From contig DYTG01000018.1 in NCBI GenBank assembly GCA_020726085.1, forward strand, positions 1-19,838: DNA of 19,838 bases. The letters run 5' to 3'. A model generated the notes under the pieces. That model was not told the origin of the DNA and ran no database searches. It worked only from the letters and a program-made list of their open reading frames with translations. The position numbers and the translations under genes were made by a program. Each line of letters begins with the position of its first letter. Within the stretch, counting starts at the first letter, position 1. Below, piece by piece: positions 5,431 through 15,580 of the stretch. Source of the stretch: Sulfurovum sp. (GTDB lineage Bacteria; Campylobacterota; Campylobacteria; Campylobacterales; Sulfurovaceae).

Positions 5431-8400
5431 ATGTTAAACTCCTTATACTCTGGGAATAGATTGCGTGTTGATTTTACCAAAACACCTAAAATTATTGATA
5501 TTCCAAATCTTTTGCAACTCCAGCAACAAAGTTATGACAACTTTTTGATGATCAACGACAAAGATCGCACCAACTCAATCATTGAGAAAGTTTTTAGATC
5601 ATCCTTTCCTATTCATGATCAACAAAACAGATTGACCCTAAATTACAAAGGGTGTGAAATTATTAAGCCCAAATACACCGTTCGTGAGTGTATGGAGCGT
5701 GGACTTACTTACTCTGTTTCACTTAAGATGAATATCTCCTTAACCATTTGGAACCGAGACGAAAAGAGCGGTGAGAGACTTGACCCTAGAGAGATACGAG
5801 AACAAGCAATTTTTGTTCGTGATATTCCCTTGATGACCGATCGAACCTCATTTATTGTCAATGGTGTAGAGAGAGTTATCGTCAATCAGCTTCACCGTTC
5901 ACCAGGGGTTATCTTCAAGGAAGAGGAGTCCGCAACGGTTTCGAACAAATTGGTTTACTCCGCTCAAATTATTCCCGATCGAGGCTCGTGGCTCTATTTT
6001 GAATACGATACCAAAGATATACTCTATGCACGCATCAACAAGCGACGAAAAATCCCTGTTACGATACTCTTTAGAGCTTTGGACTACTCCAAAGAGGATA
6101 TTCTCAAACTCTTCTATCCTATCAAAGAGATTTACATCAAAGAGAATCGTTTTGTAAGTCGCTTCAATCCCGATGAGTTTAAAGGGATTTCCAATTTTGA
6201 TGTCAAAGATATAGATGGTAATGTGATTATTGTTGCGGGTAAACGGCTTACCAAACGCAAAATGGAGCAGTTGATTGAAAAAGGATTGGAGTGGATTGAA
6301 TATCCGCTTGAAATTTTGATGGATCGCTATTTGGCATCTCCTATTATTGATAGTGAAAGCGGAGAGGTGATTTATGACTCTATTTCACCGTTGGATGAAT
6401 CTAAACTCAAAGATCTTATTCAGCGCAATATTAAAGTCATTGAGATTGCCGATGATTTGGCTCAAGGAAGCGATAGCTCTATCATTAAGTCGTTTTTGGC
6501 AGACAACGAAAGTCTTAAGTTACTCAAACAAACCGAAGATATTGAAGATGAGAATTTGCTCTCCATCATTAGAATCTACAAAGTCATGCGTCCAGGAGAG
6601 CCTGTAACGCCAGAAGCGGCTAAAGTCTTTTTAAAACAGCTCTTTTTTGATATTGAACGCTACGACCTCACCAAAGTGGGGCGTATGAAGATGAATCATA
6701 AACTTGGTCAAGATGTGCCTGAGTATATCACGGTTTTGACAGCTGAAGATATTATCAATACCGTCAAATACCTTATCAAAGTCAAAAACGGCAAGGGGCA
6801 AATTGACGATAGAGACCATTTGGGCAATCGTAGAATTAGAGCCATTGGAGAGTTGCTAGGTAATAAGCTCCATACGGGTTTAATCAAAATGCAAAAAGCC
6901 ATCAAAGACAAAATGACGACCTTGACGGGGACACTGGATGATCTTATGCCCCATGATTTGGTAAACTCCAAAATGATTACCAACTCTATTTTGGAGTTCT
7001 TCTCGACAGGGCAGTTGTCACAATTTATGGATCAAACCAATCCGCTCTCCGAAGTAACGCACAAACGACGACTTTCGGCATTGGGCGAGGGAGGTTTGGT
7101 CAAAGAACGAGCAGGTTTTGAAGTGCGTGACGTTCACCCTACGCACTATGGAAGATTGTGTCCGATAGAGACGCCAGAGGGGCAAAATATTGGTTTGATT
7201 AATACTCTCTCTACCTACGCCAAAGTCAATGAGTTGGGATTTATCGAAGCACCCTACAAAAAAGTTGTTGATGGTATCGTAACCGATGAGATTGTTTACA
7301 TTACGGCTACACAAGAGGAGAATCAAGTCATTGCTCCCGCTTCAACCAAAGTCGATGAGAACGGTAAAATCGTTGAACCTCTTATTGAGAGTCGATTAAA
7401 CGGTAACATTGGACTTAATGAGACCAAAAAGGTAAACTTGATTGATATTTCGCCTCTAATGATTTCAGGAAGTGCAGCTGCCCTCATTCCATTTTTGGAA
7501 CACGATGATGCCAACCGTGCGTTGATGGGATCGAATATGCAACGTCAAGCCGTACCTTTGCTCAAGACTCAAGCCCCTATGGTAGGGACGGGTATGGAGA
7601 AAATCGTTGCCCGTGATGCGTGGGAGTGTGTCAAGGCGAGACGAGCGGGACGTGTAGAGAAAGTCGATGCCAAAAATATTTACATTATGGGTGAAGATGA
7701 AAATGGAGTCTTTATCGACCACTATCCACTTGAAAAAAATATGCGAACCAACCAAAACACTACCTTTTCGCAAGTGCCTACGGTGCGATTGGGAGATGAT
7801 GTGGCATTGGGGCAACCTATCGCTGATGGACCCAATATGGACAAAGGGGAGTTGGCTATTGGAAAAAATATTCTTCTTGCCTTTATGCCATGGAACGGAT
7901 ACAACTACGAAGATGCGGTTATTGTCTCTGAGAAGCTTATCCGTGAAGATGCCTTTACTTCCATCCATATCTATGAAAAAGAGGTTGAAGCACGAGAGCT
8001 AAAGCATGGGGTTGAAGAGATTACAAGAGATATTCCCAATGTGCGTGAAGATGAGCTTTGCCACCTTGATGATAGCGGTATTGTCAAGATTGGTACTTAC
8101 CTTAAGCCAGGGATGATTATTGTTGCAAAAGTCTCTCCCAAAGGCGAAATCAAACCTACCCCCGAAGAGAGACTTCTGCGAGCTATCTTTGGTGAAAAAG
8201 CGGGTCATGTGGTCAATAAATCGCTCTATTGTCCTGCTTCTATGGAGGGTGTTGTTATTGATGTCAAAGTCTTTACCAAAAAAGGGTACGAAAAAGATAC
8301 ACGATCGCAAAAAGCCTATGAAGATGAAAAAGCACGACTTGATAGCGACCATCATGACCAACTTTTGATGATTGATAGAGAGGAGATGATGCGTATTATG

Positions 8401-9588
8401 AGTTATCTCTCCAAACAGCCGTTGCAACGAGATGTCAATATTGGAGAGGATGAGTACAAAATGGGTTCCATGATTCCCTCCGATGTTATCAAGGGGGTTA
8501 ATCGATTTGCTCTTAGAAGTGTCGTACAATCCTATTCCAGTGAGATTCAAGGGGAGTATGAGAAGCTAAAAAACTACTTCTTGAAACAAAAGAAAAAGCT
8601 CAAAAATGACCACGAAGAGAAGCTTAGTATCCTTGAAAAAGATGATATTTTAGCCAGTGGTGTCACCAAACTTGTCAAAGTCTATATCGCAACCAAGCGT
8701 AAGCTAAAAGTAGGGGATAAAATGGCAGGGCGACACGGAAACAAAGGTATTGTCTCCAACATCGTACCCGAAATCGATATGCCCTATATGGCAGATGGTC
8801 GTCCTGTGGATATGATTTTAAACCCTCTAGGGGTTCCTAGTCGTATGAACATAGGACAGATACTTGAGGTGCATTTAGGATTGGTTGGCAAAAAACTCGG
8901 TGAGCAGATTCAAGCGATTTTTGAAGCCAAACAAGCCGATTATATCGACAAACTTAGAGCCAAAATGGTTGAAATTGCCGATATAGCCAAACTTATGAAC
9001 GCCAAAGAGACCATTGGGGCAATGGACGATGAGACTTTCTTGGTGCATGCTCGTGATTGGGCCAATGGTGTGAAGTTTGCTACGCCTGTATTTGAGGGGG
9101 TTAATACCGTAGAGTTTAGAAAACTCTACGAACTCTCCAATATGGAACTTGATGGCAAAACAAAGCTTTATGATGGCAAGACAGGCGAAGAGATTTTGGA
9201 GCGTGTCAATGTAGGATATATGTATATGCTCAAACTCCACCACCTTGTTGATGAAAAAGTCCATGCACGAAGTACTGGTCCCTACTCTCTTGTAACGCAA
9301 CAACCCGTGGGTGGTAAGGCTCTCTTTGGAGGGCAACGATTTGGTGAGATGGAGGTGTGGGCGTTGGAAGCTTACGGTGCATCGCATATCCTCAAAGAGA
9401 TGCTTACTATCAAATCGGATGATGTTGAAGGACGTGCTAGAGCCTATCGTGCTATCACACGAGGAGAGAGCGTACCCGAATCGGGAGTACCCGAAACCAT
9501 GTTTGTATTAACCAAAGAGCTTCAAGCTCTAGGACTTGATGCAGAACTCTATGAGAAAATACCAGAAGGAGTAGCCGAGAATGAGTAG
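5431..9588 (+). CDS. rpoB: RNA polymerase beta subunit
   Basis: RpoB forms one pincer of RNA polymerase and part of the catalytic centre. The product is 1385 aa, slightly longer than the E. coli subunit (1342 aa) and normal for epsilonproteobacteria. Visible landmarks are the rifampicin pocket QLSQFMDQTNPLSE with D534, H544 and S549 (matching E. coli D516, H526, S531, all wild type), GYNYEDA at 823-829, GDKMAGRHGNKG at 1095-1106, and the C-terminal FGGQRFGEMEVWALEAYGA that docks onto beta'. E. coli N518 is Thr here. AAGG at 5420-5423 is a modest ribosome-binding site. The last 8 nt overlap rpoC in another frame (ATGAGTAG), so the two subunits are probably translated in a coupled way. Confidence 0.99.
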   Translation: MLNSLYSGNRLRVDFTKTPKIIDIPNLLQLQQQSYDNFLMINDKDRTNSIIEKVFRSSFPIHDQQNRLTLNYKGCEIIKPKYTVRECMERGLTYSVSLKMNISLTIWNRDEKSGERLDPREIREQAIFVRDIPLMTDRTSFIVNGVERVIVNQLHRSPGVIFKEEESATVSNKLVYSAQIIPDRGSWLYFEYDTKDILYARINKRRKIPVTILFRALDYSKEDILKLFYPIKEIYIKENRFVSRFNPDEFKGISNFDVKDIDGNVIIVAGKRLTKRKMEQLIEKGLEWIEYPLEILMDRYLASPIIDSESGEVIYDSISPLDESKLKDLIQRNIKVIEIADDLAQGSDSSIIKSFLADNESLKLLKQTEDIEDENLLSIIRIYKVMRPGEPVTPEAAKVFLKQLFFDIERYDLTKVGRMKMNHKLGQDVPEYITVLTAEDIINTVKYLIKVKNGKGQIDDRDHLGNRRIRAIGELLGNKLHTGLIKMQKAIKDKMTTLTGTLDDLMPHDLVNSKMITNSILEFFSTGQLSQFMDQTNPLSEVTHKRRLSALGEGGLVKERAGFEVRDVHPTHYGRLCPIETPEGQNIGLINTLSTYAKVNELGFIEAPYKKVVDGIVTDEIVYITATQEENQVIAPASTKVDENGKIVEPLIESRLNGNIGLNETKKVNLIDISPLMISGSAAALIPFLEHDDANRALMGSNMQRQAVPLLKTQAPMVGTGMEKIVARDAWECVKARRAGRVEKVDAKNIYIMGEDENGVFIDHYPLEKNMRTNQNTTFSQVPTVRLGDDVALGQPIADGPNMDKGELAIGKNILLAFMPWNGYNYEDAVIVSEKLIREDAFTSIHIYEKEVEARELKHGVEEITRDIPNVREDELCHLDDSGIVKIGTYLKPGMIIVAKVSPKGEIKPTPEERLLRAIFGEKAGHVVNKSLYCPASMEGVVIDVKVFTKKGYEKDTRSQKAYEDEKARLDSDHHDQLLMIDREEMMRIMSYLSKQPLQRDVNIGEDEYKMGSMIPSDVIKGVNRFALRSVVQSYSSEIQGEYEKLKNYFLKQKKKLKNDHEEKLSILEKDDILASGVTKLVKVYIATKRKLKVGDKMAGRHGNKGIVSNIVPEIDMPYMADGRPVDMILNPLGVPSRMNIGQILEVHLGLVGKKLGEQIQAIFEAKQADYIDKLRAKMVEIADIAKLMNAKETIGAMDDETFLVHARDWANGVKFATPVFEGVNTVEFRKLYELSNMELDGKTKLYDGKTGEEILERVNVGYMYMLKLHHLVDEKVHARSTGPYSLVTQQPVGGKALFGGQRFGEMEVWALEAYGASHILKEMLTIKSDDVEGRARAYRAITRGESVPESGVPETMFVLTKELQALGLDAELYEKIPEGVAENE

Positions 9589-12500
9589 TGATTTATTAGA
9601 GAATTTAAGACCAATAGACCTCAACAGCGAAGAGAGACCCAGTGATATTGAGGCGTTGCAGCTTCGTGTAGCTTCTCCCGAAAAGATACTATCGTGGAGT
9701 TTTGGTGAGGTCAAAAAGCCTGAAACCATCAACTACCGAACTCTTAAGCCTGAACGTGATGGACTCTTTTGCGCTAAAATTTTTGGACCCGTTCGAGATT
9801 ATGAGTGTCTGTGTGGTAAATACAAAAAGATGCGTTACAAAGGCGTTGTGTGCGAAAAGTGTGGCGTTGAGGTAACAGCTTCCAAAGTTCGACGTATTCG
9901 TATGGGGCATATTGAGCTTATTGCTCCTGTGGCACATATTTGGTATGTCTCTTCACTTCCTTCGCGTATTGGTACGCTTTTGGGTGTCAAGATGAAAGAC
10001 CTTGAGCGTGTACTCTACTATGAGGCCTATATTGTCAAAAACCCTGGCAACGCTTCGTACGATAGCGAGGGCACGAACTTGCTTAAAAAGTACGATATTC
10101 TCAATGAAGAGCAGTATCAACAAATCGTTACCCGTTTCCCTGAGGGGACTATTGATGCCCGTATGGGTGGTGAGATCGTCAAAGAGCTTTTGGCTGATTT
10201 GGATTTGGTTGAGATGTTTAACAATCTCAAAGAGGAGATTGAAGCGACCAAATCGGATGCCAAACGCAAAACAATTGTGAAGCGTCTTAAAGTCATTGAA
10301 GCCTTTATTGCTTCGGGCAATCGACCTGAGTGGATGATGCTAACCATTTTGCCTGTATTGCCACCCGATTTGCGACCGCTTGTATCGCTTGATGGAGGTA
10401 AATTTGCGGTTTCGGATGTCAATGATCTCTACCGTAGAGTCATTAACCGTAATCAACGTCTTAAGCGTCTAACCGAGCTTGATGCTCCTGAAATTATCGT
10501 ACGCAACGAAAAACGGATGCTTCAAGAGGCAGTAGATGCTCTTTTTGACAACGGACGACGAGGCAATGCCGTCAAGGGTGCCAATAAACGACCGCTCAAA
10601 TCACTCTCAGAGGTTATCAAAGGAAAACAAGGACGTTTCCGTCAAAACCTTTTGGGTAAACGGGTCGATTTCTCGGGACGTTCGGTTATTGTTGTGGGAC
10701 CAGATCTTAGAATGGATCAATGCGGTATCCCCAAAATCATGGCACTTGAACTCTTCAAACCCCATTTGATGGCAAAGCTTGAAGAAAAAGGCTACGCTAC
10801 GACGCTCAAACAAGCCAAAAAGATGATTGAGAAAAAAGCCAATGAGGTATGGGAGTGTTTAGAAGAGGTGGTTGAGAGCTACCCTGTGTTACTAAACCGT
10901 GCGCCAACACTGCACAAACTCTCCATTCAAGCCTTTCACCCCAAGCTTATTGATGGTAAGGCTATTAGGCTTCATCCGTTGGTTTGTTCGGCATTCAACG
11001 CCGACTTTGATGGGGATCAGATGGCGGTTCACATACCCCTTTCTGATCAAGCCATTGCAGAAGCAAAAGTCTTGATGCTAAGTTCTATGAATATTTTGCT
11101 CCCCGCTTCGGGTAAGGCTATTGCGGTACCTTCGCAAGATATGATTTTGGGACTCTATTATCTTACACTTGAAAAAGATGATGTCAAAGGTGAACACAAA
11201 CTCTTTGCCAACGTCAATGAGGTAACTATAGCGTTTGAGTTTGGCTATTTGCACCTTAATGCACGGATTCGTACCGTCGTGGATGGACGTATTTCGCAAA
11301 CAACAGCAGGGCGTATTATTCTTAGATCCATCATTCCCGATTATGTACCCGAAAAGTACTGGAATCAGATAATGAAAAAGAAACAAATCGGTGCACTCGT
11401 CGATTACATCTACAAGCACAGTGGTATTTCACTTACCGCAGAGTTTTTGGACAACCTTAAAGATATGGGATTTAAGTACGCTACCAAAGTAGGTGTATCC
11501 ATTTCGATTGATGATGTTATGATTCCCGATATTAAATCTCAAAAAGTAGCCGAAGCCAAAGCCGAAGTAATTGAGATCCAAAAACAATACGGTGCGGGTT
11601 TGCTTACCGAACAAGAGCGATACAACAAAATTATCGATATTTGGACCGATACCAACAACAACATCGCTTCAACGCTTATGGAACTTATCCGAAAAGACAA
11701 AAATGGATTTAACTCCATTCACATGATGGCAGACTCAGGGGCTAGGGGTTCGGCTTCTCAAATTCGACAACTTTCGGGTATGCGAGGACTTATGGCAAAA
11801 TCGGATGGTTCGATTATCGAAACGCCGATTACCTCAAACTTCCGTGAAGGATTGAATGTATTAGAGTACTTTATTTCTACTCACGGTGCTAGAAAAGGTC
11901 TTGCCGATACGGCGATGAAGACAGCCTCAGCTGGGTATTTGACACGAAAACTCATTGACGTTGCACAAAATGTCAAAGTCACGATGGATGATTGCGGCAC
12001 ACATGAGGGTGTTGAGGTTTCGGATATTATCGTAGGAAACGAGATGATTGAGCCTCTAAGCGATAGGATTTATGGGCGTGTTATCTCCCAAGATATTATT
12101 GACCCTATTAGCAACGAGGTGCTTATTAGTGAAGGTACGATGATCGATGAAGAGATGGCGATAACGGTCAAAGATGCGGGTGTACGTTCGGTTATTATTC
12201 GAGCCCCATCGACGTGCAAAGCTCCCAAAGGTATTTGTGCCAAGTGCTACGGACTCAACATGGCAGAAAACAAAATTGTCAAACGAGGTGAAGCGGTAGG
12301 TGTTATTGCGGCTCAATCCATTGGAGAACCTGGAACACAGCTAACGTTGCGTACTTTCCACACAGGAGGAACGGCTACGGCGGGCAAAGAGGATCGTCAA
12401 GTTATTGCAAATAAAGAGGGCTTTATTCGCTACTACAAACTCTCCGTCTATCGCAACAAAGTCAATCGACTCATCGTGGCCAACCGAAGAAATGCGGGTG

Positions 12501-14116
12501 TATTATTGGTTGAACCAAAAATCAAAGCGGTGAGCGATGGTACGCTTCATGTCTCGATTGTACACGATGAGATTACCATTTCGCTTAGAGCCAAAGATGG
12601 CAGTGAGAGCAAATACAATATCCGAAAAGTCGATTTGGCAAAATCCAATGAACTTGCAGGAGTTGTGGGGAATATCGAGGGTAAACTCTATATTCCTTTT
12701 GAAGATGGTGAGCATGTCAAAGAGGGTGAATCAATCCTTGAAGCTATCAAAGAGAGTTGGAGCGTACCCAATCGTATCCCTTTTGCTTCCGAACTCAAAG
12801 TCGAAGATGGTGTGCCCATTACGCAAAATGTCATTGCTGATGCCAAAGGAAAGTTGAAGTACTTTATTCTCAAAGGCGACTACCTAGAGCCTATTGATAC
12901 GATTATTCATGGATTGCCTGTGACCGAAAAAGGACTTTTTGCGGTTATTGTCGATGATAACGGTCGTGAGGCGGCACGTCACTACATTTCACGTGGTTCG
13001 GTTGTGCAAATCGCCAAAGATGGAGTAGTTGAGCGAGGGGATATTATCTCTACACCCCAAACCTCTTCGCAGGTGGTTATTGCCGAATGGGATCCCTACT
13101 CTGAGCCTATCATTGCCGAACAAACAGGTACGATTAAGTTTGAAGATATTATCCCTGGCGCTACGGCTACGGAGCAGTTTGATGAGATTACGGGCGATAC
13201 GAGATTGGAGCTTAATGAGTATATCCCATCGGCTTACAAGCCCTCTATTATTTTGGCAACTGATAGCGGAGAGATTATGCGTTATCAACTTGACCCTCGA
13301 ACCATTTTGTTTGTTAAAGATGGTAGCCAAATTTCCATCGCCGATATTTTGGCCAAAAAACCCAAAGCAGCGATTAAATCAAGCGATATTACTTCGGGTC
13401 TCCCTCGTGTTTCCGAACTCTTTGAAGCACGACGACCAAAAGATATTGCTTTGATTGCCCTTATTGATGGTGAGGTAACCTTTGGAAAGGCTTTACGAGG
13501 TAAAGAGCGACTCATTATCGTGGGTGAAAACGGTCAAATGACGGAGCAGTTTGTCGATAAAAACAAACATATTTTGGTTAAATCAGGAGAGTTTGTACAT
13601 GCGGGTGAAAAGCTCACCGATGGAGTAGTCTCTAGCCATGATATTCTCTCTACATTGGGAAGCAAAGCGTTGTATGAGTACATTGTAAGCGAAGTCCAAC
13701 AAGTTTATCGACGACAAGGGGTAAATATTGCTGATAAACACATTGAGATAGTGGTATCGCAGATGATGCGACAAGTCAAGGTTATCGATAGTGGGGATTC
13801 AAAATTTATCGAAGGCGATGTGGTCTCAAGTCGTAAGTTTGAAGAAGAGAACACACGTGTCATGAGGCTCTTTGGTGAGCCCGCTATTGCAGAACCTATC
13901 CTTGTGGGTATTACACGAAGTGCTGTGGGGGCTGATAGTATCATCTCTGCCGCCTCTTTCCAAGATACCACCAAAGTACTCACTTCGGCTTCTATTGCGG
14001 GCACTATTGATGCACTTTACGATCTCAAAGAGAACGTCGTTATTGGGCGACTCATCCCCGTAGGTACAGGCATGGTTAGAGAAAAGTATGTTACTTTAAC
14101 GGAATCCAAAGAGTAA
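9581..14116 (+). CDS. rpoC: RNA polymerase beta' subunit
   Basis: RpoC carries the catalytic magnesium site of RNA polymerase. The product is 1511 aa, longer than in E. coli (1407 aa) and typical of epsilonproteobacteria. The N-terminal zinc finger has C76, C78, C91 and C94. The metal-binding loop NADFDGDQM spans residues 473-481 with aspartates 475, 477 and 479. The second zinc site has C805, C879, C886 and C889. The trigger loop region follows at GEPGTQLTLRTFHTGG. The ATG at 9581 lies inside the rpoB end, whose stop is at 9586-9588. No strong ribosome-binding site of its own is seen beyond GGAG within the rpoB codons (9569-9572), consistent with coupling. Confidence 0.99.
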   Translation: MSSDLLENLRPIDLNSEERPSDIEALQLRVASPEKILSWSFGEVKKPETINYRTLKPERDGLFCAKIFGPVRDYECLCGKYKKMRYKGVVCEKCGVEVTASKVRRIRMGHIELIAPVAHIWYVSSLPSRIGTLLGVKMKDLERVLYYEAYIVKNPGNASYDSEGTNLLKKYDILNEEQYQQIVTRFPEGTIDARMGGEIVKELLADLDLVEMFNNLKEEIEATKSDAKRKTIVKRLKVIEAFIASGNRPEWMMLTILPVLPPDLRPLVSLDGGKFAVSDVNDLYRRVINRNQRLKRLTELDAPEIIVRNEKRMLQEAVDALFDNGRRGNAVKGANKRPLKSLSEVIKGKQGRFRQNLLGKRVDFSGRSVIVVGPDLRMDQCGIPKIMALELFKPHLMAKLEEKGYATTLKQAKKMIEKKANEVWECLEEVVESYPVLLNRAPTLHKLSIQAFHPKLIDGKAIRLHPLVCSAFNADFDGDQMAVHIPLSDQAIAEAKVLMLSSMNILLPASGKAIAVPSQDMILGLYYLTLEKDDVKGEHKLFANVNEVTIAFEFGYLHLNARIRTVVDGRISQTTAGRIILRSIIPDYVPEKYWNQIMKKKQIGALVDYIYKHSGISLTAEFLDNLKDMGFKYATKVGVSISIDDVMIPDIKSQKVAEAKAEVIEIQKQYGAGLLTEQERYNKIIDIWTDTNNNIASTLMELIRKDKNGFNSIHMMADSGARGSASQIRQLSGMRGLMAKSDGSIIETPITSNFREGLNVLEYFISTHGARKGLADTAMKTASAGYLTRKLIDVAQNVKVTMDDCGTHEGVEVSDIIVGNEMIEPLSDRIYGRVISQDIIDPISNEVLISEGTMIDEEMAITVKDAGVRSVIIRAPSTCKAPKGICAKCYGLNMAENKIVKRGEAVGVIAAQSIGEPGTQLTLRTFHTGGTATAGKEDRQVIANKEGFIRYYKLSVYRNKVNRLIVANRRNAGVLLVEPKIKAVSDGTLHVSIVHDEITISLRAKDGSESKYNIRKVDLAKSNELAGVVGNIEGKLYIPFEDGEHVKEGESILEAIKESWSVPNRIPFASELKVEDGVPITQNVIADAKGKLKYFILKGDYLEPIDTIIHGLPVTEKGLFAVIVDDNGREAARHYISRGSVVQIAKDGVVERGDIISTPQTSSQVVIAEWDPYSEPIIAEQTGTIKFEDIIPGATATEQFDEITGDTRLELNEYIPSAYKPSIILATDSGEIMRYQLDPRTILFVKDGSQISIADILAKKPKAAIKSSDITSGLPRVSELFEARRPKDIALIALIDGEVTFGKALRGKERLIIVGENGQMTEQFVDKNKHILVKSGEFVHAGEKLTDGVVSSHDILSTLGSKALYEYIVSEVQQVYRRQGVNIADKHIEIVVSQMMRQVKVIDSGDSKFIEGDVVSSRKFEEENTRVMRLFGEPAIAEPILVGITRSAVGADSIISAASFQDTTKVLTSASIAGTIDALYDLKENVVIGRLIPVGTGMVREKYVTLTESKE

Positions 14117-14358
14117 TAACTGTATTGCTTCCAAAAATATTGGAAGCAAACGCTCTGCCTATCTCTTGCCAATTGATTCACTTCCATCTACAAACCAATC
14201 CTCTTAATGAGATTGTTGCGCAGAGTGGATGAAACCCACCATTTTATCCATTTGAATAGTAAGCTTTTGGTGGGTTGTTCCACCCTATGAAATTAGAATA
14301 TGTCATCGAAGCATGAAGCAATCCTATCAATAGAGCAGGGGGATGGTGAATGGTTTGA
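14117..14358. other. Convergent gap between rpoC and the flavoprotein gene, hairpin-rich
   Basis: No gene is seen. Two clear inverted repeats are present: the 10-bp rpoC hairpin (14125-14149), and AACCCACCA (14233-14241) pairing with TGGTGGGTT (14268-14276) around a 26-nt loop. The right arm of the second can instead pair with CCACC at 14280-14284 (GGTGG/CCACC). None has a long T-run on either strand, so termination from either side may depend on Rho or on transcript collision. Confidence 0.6.
14125..14149 (+). terminator. Hairpin after rpoC, without a U-tract
   Basis: TTGCTTCCAA (14125-14134) and TTGGAAGCAA (14140-14149) form a perfect 10-bp stem with a 5-nt loop, 8 nt after the rpoC stop codon. 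The next bases are ACGCTCTGCC, so there is no T-run. It could still mark the mRNA 3' end as a pause or exonuclease block. The stem is certain and the function is inferred. Confidence 0.6.
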
Positions 14359-15570
14359 TTAAGTGGCGAGTTGTCCAGCTAAAAATCCACTTGAAAAGGA
14401 CCATTGCAGATTGTATCCGCCACATGGTCCATCGATGTCAATCACCTCTCCAGCGAAGTAGAGACCTTCTGTTTTTTTGCTCTGCATGGTTTTGGGATCT
14501 ATCTCTTTGAGGCTCACTCCTCCTCGTGTAATCATCGCTTTGTCAAATCCATCACTGCCAATAACCGTTAGAGGAGTCCATGCCAAGATTTTGATAAGCC
14601 TATCACGCTTAGCCCCCTCAAGGGCTTTGTAATGGAGCGTGGCATCAATATCGGCAAGTTTGAGAAGTTCTAGGCTTAGAGATTGGGGCAGTAGCTTTGC
14701 AACGCTTTGAGAGATAGTATCGTAGGATGTTTGTTTGAGATGTTCTCGTATTTGCTCTTCGTTCATCCCTTTGGTAAGGTTGATTTCAATAGGAACTGTG
14801 CCGTATTTATGAAGCAAAGGGGTAATCTCGCGTGCAAAATCAAGCACCACAGGCCCTCGTATCCCTTTACTTGTGAAGATAAGATCCCCTTTGGCTTTGG
14901 CTTTGGTTGCCTTTGATAGAGCTACTCTTAAGGTAGCTTTGGGGATAGTATCGGCTTTGCAGTTGGCTACCCAACGCTCTTGCGTATGGAGTGGTAGCAT
15001 GGCGGGATAGAGCGGTGTAATGGAGTGTCCCAAAGCACTTGCCCATCGATGCCCATCGCCCGAAGCACCCAACATCGGGTAGCCCAAACCTCCTGTAGCG
15101 ATAATGATATTGTGGGCTTCTAGGGTAGTATTGGCTGTATGAATGGTGAAGTGTTGTGTTTTGGTAATAGAGTGGATGGTTTGAGCTAACATCACCTCAA
15201 CACCTATGTGTTGGAGTTGCTTTTTGAGTGCTTCGATGATAGTCACAGAGCTGTGTGTCGTGGGAAAGATGCGAAAACCATCGGGTGAATGCGTCTCTAC
15301 TCCAATGGATTGAAAAAATTGCGTAAGGTCTTGATGGGAAAAGGCTCTAAGTGCCTCTTGCATAAAACGCCCATTGCGTCCGAAATGTTCCATAAAAGTC
15401 GCACTATCAAGCCTATTAGTAAGATTGCATCGTCCTCCGCCTGTAGCTTTGAGCTTGGCTCCTATTGCGGAGAGTTTCTCAATCAAAAGGACACGTTTTT
15501 CAAGCTTTTTGGCACTAATAGCCGCCATGATTCCTGCAGCTCCCCCGCCAATAATAATCGCATCTCTCAC
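14359..15570 (-). CDS. HI0933/BaiN-family NAD(P)/FAD-dependent flavoprotein
   Basis: This is a cytoplasmic FAD-dependent oxidoreductase of the widespread HI0933-like (BaiN/RdsA) family, whose cellular role is unsettled in most bacteria. With the GTG start at 15570 the product is 403 aa, close to the family's usual 390-420. It shows the FAD-binding GGGAAG near residues 8-13, the family signature GGGRCNLTN at 44-52, a second glycine-rich stretch IIIATGGLGYPMLGASGDG, and the C-terminal GEVIDIDGPCGGYNLQW that closes the FAD site. An upstream in-frame TTG at 15603 would give 414 aa but overlaps lptD by 23 nt. The GTG lies 10 nt after the lptD stop and places the dinucleotide fold at the very N-terminus. 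It is the last gene of the purD-lptD operon and converges on rpoC. Confidence 0.9.
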   Translation of the reverse strand: MRDAIIIGGGAAGIMAAISAKKLEKRVLLIEKLSAIGAKLKATGGGRCNLTNRLDSATFMEHFGRNGRFMQEALRAFSHQDLTQFFQSIGVETHSPDGFRIFPTTHSSVTIIEALKKQLQHIGVEVMLAQTIHSITKTQHFTIHTANTTLEAHNIIIATGGLGYPMLGASGDGHRWASALGHSITPLYPAMLPLHTQERWVANCKADTIPKATLRVALSKATKAKAKGDLIFTSKGIRGPVVLDFAREITPLLHKYGTVPIEINLTKGMNEEQIREHLKQTSYDTISQSVAKLLPQSLSLELLKLADIDATLHYKALEGAKRDRLIKILAWTPLTVIGSDGFDKAMITRGGVSLKEIDPKTMQSKKTEGLYFAGEVIDIDGPCGGYNLQWSFSSGFLAGQLAT

Positions 15571-15580
15571 ACTGTTTTCT

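Noticed and set aside
7465..7968. Long minus-strand frames inside rpoB (also 7999-8550 and 8875-9387)
   Set aside because: They are mirror frames of a fully conserved rpoB sequence, with no ribosome-binding sites or recognisable proteins.
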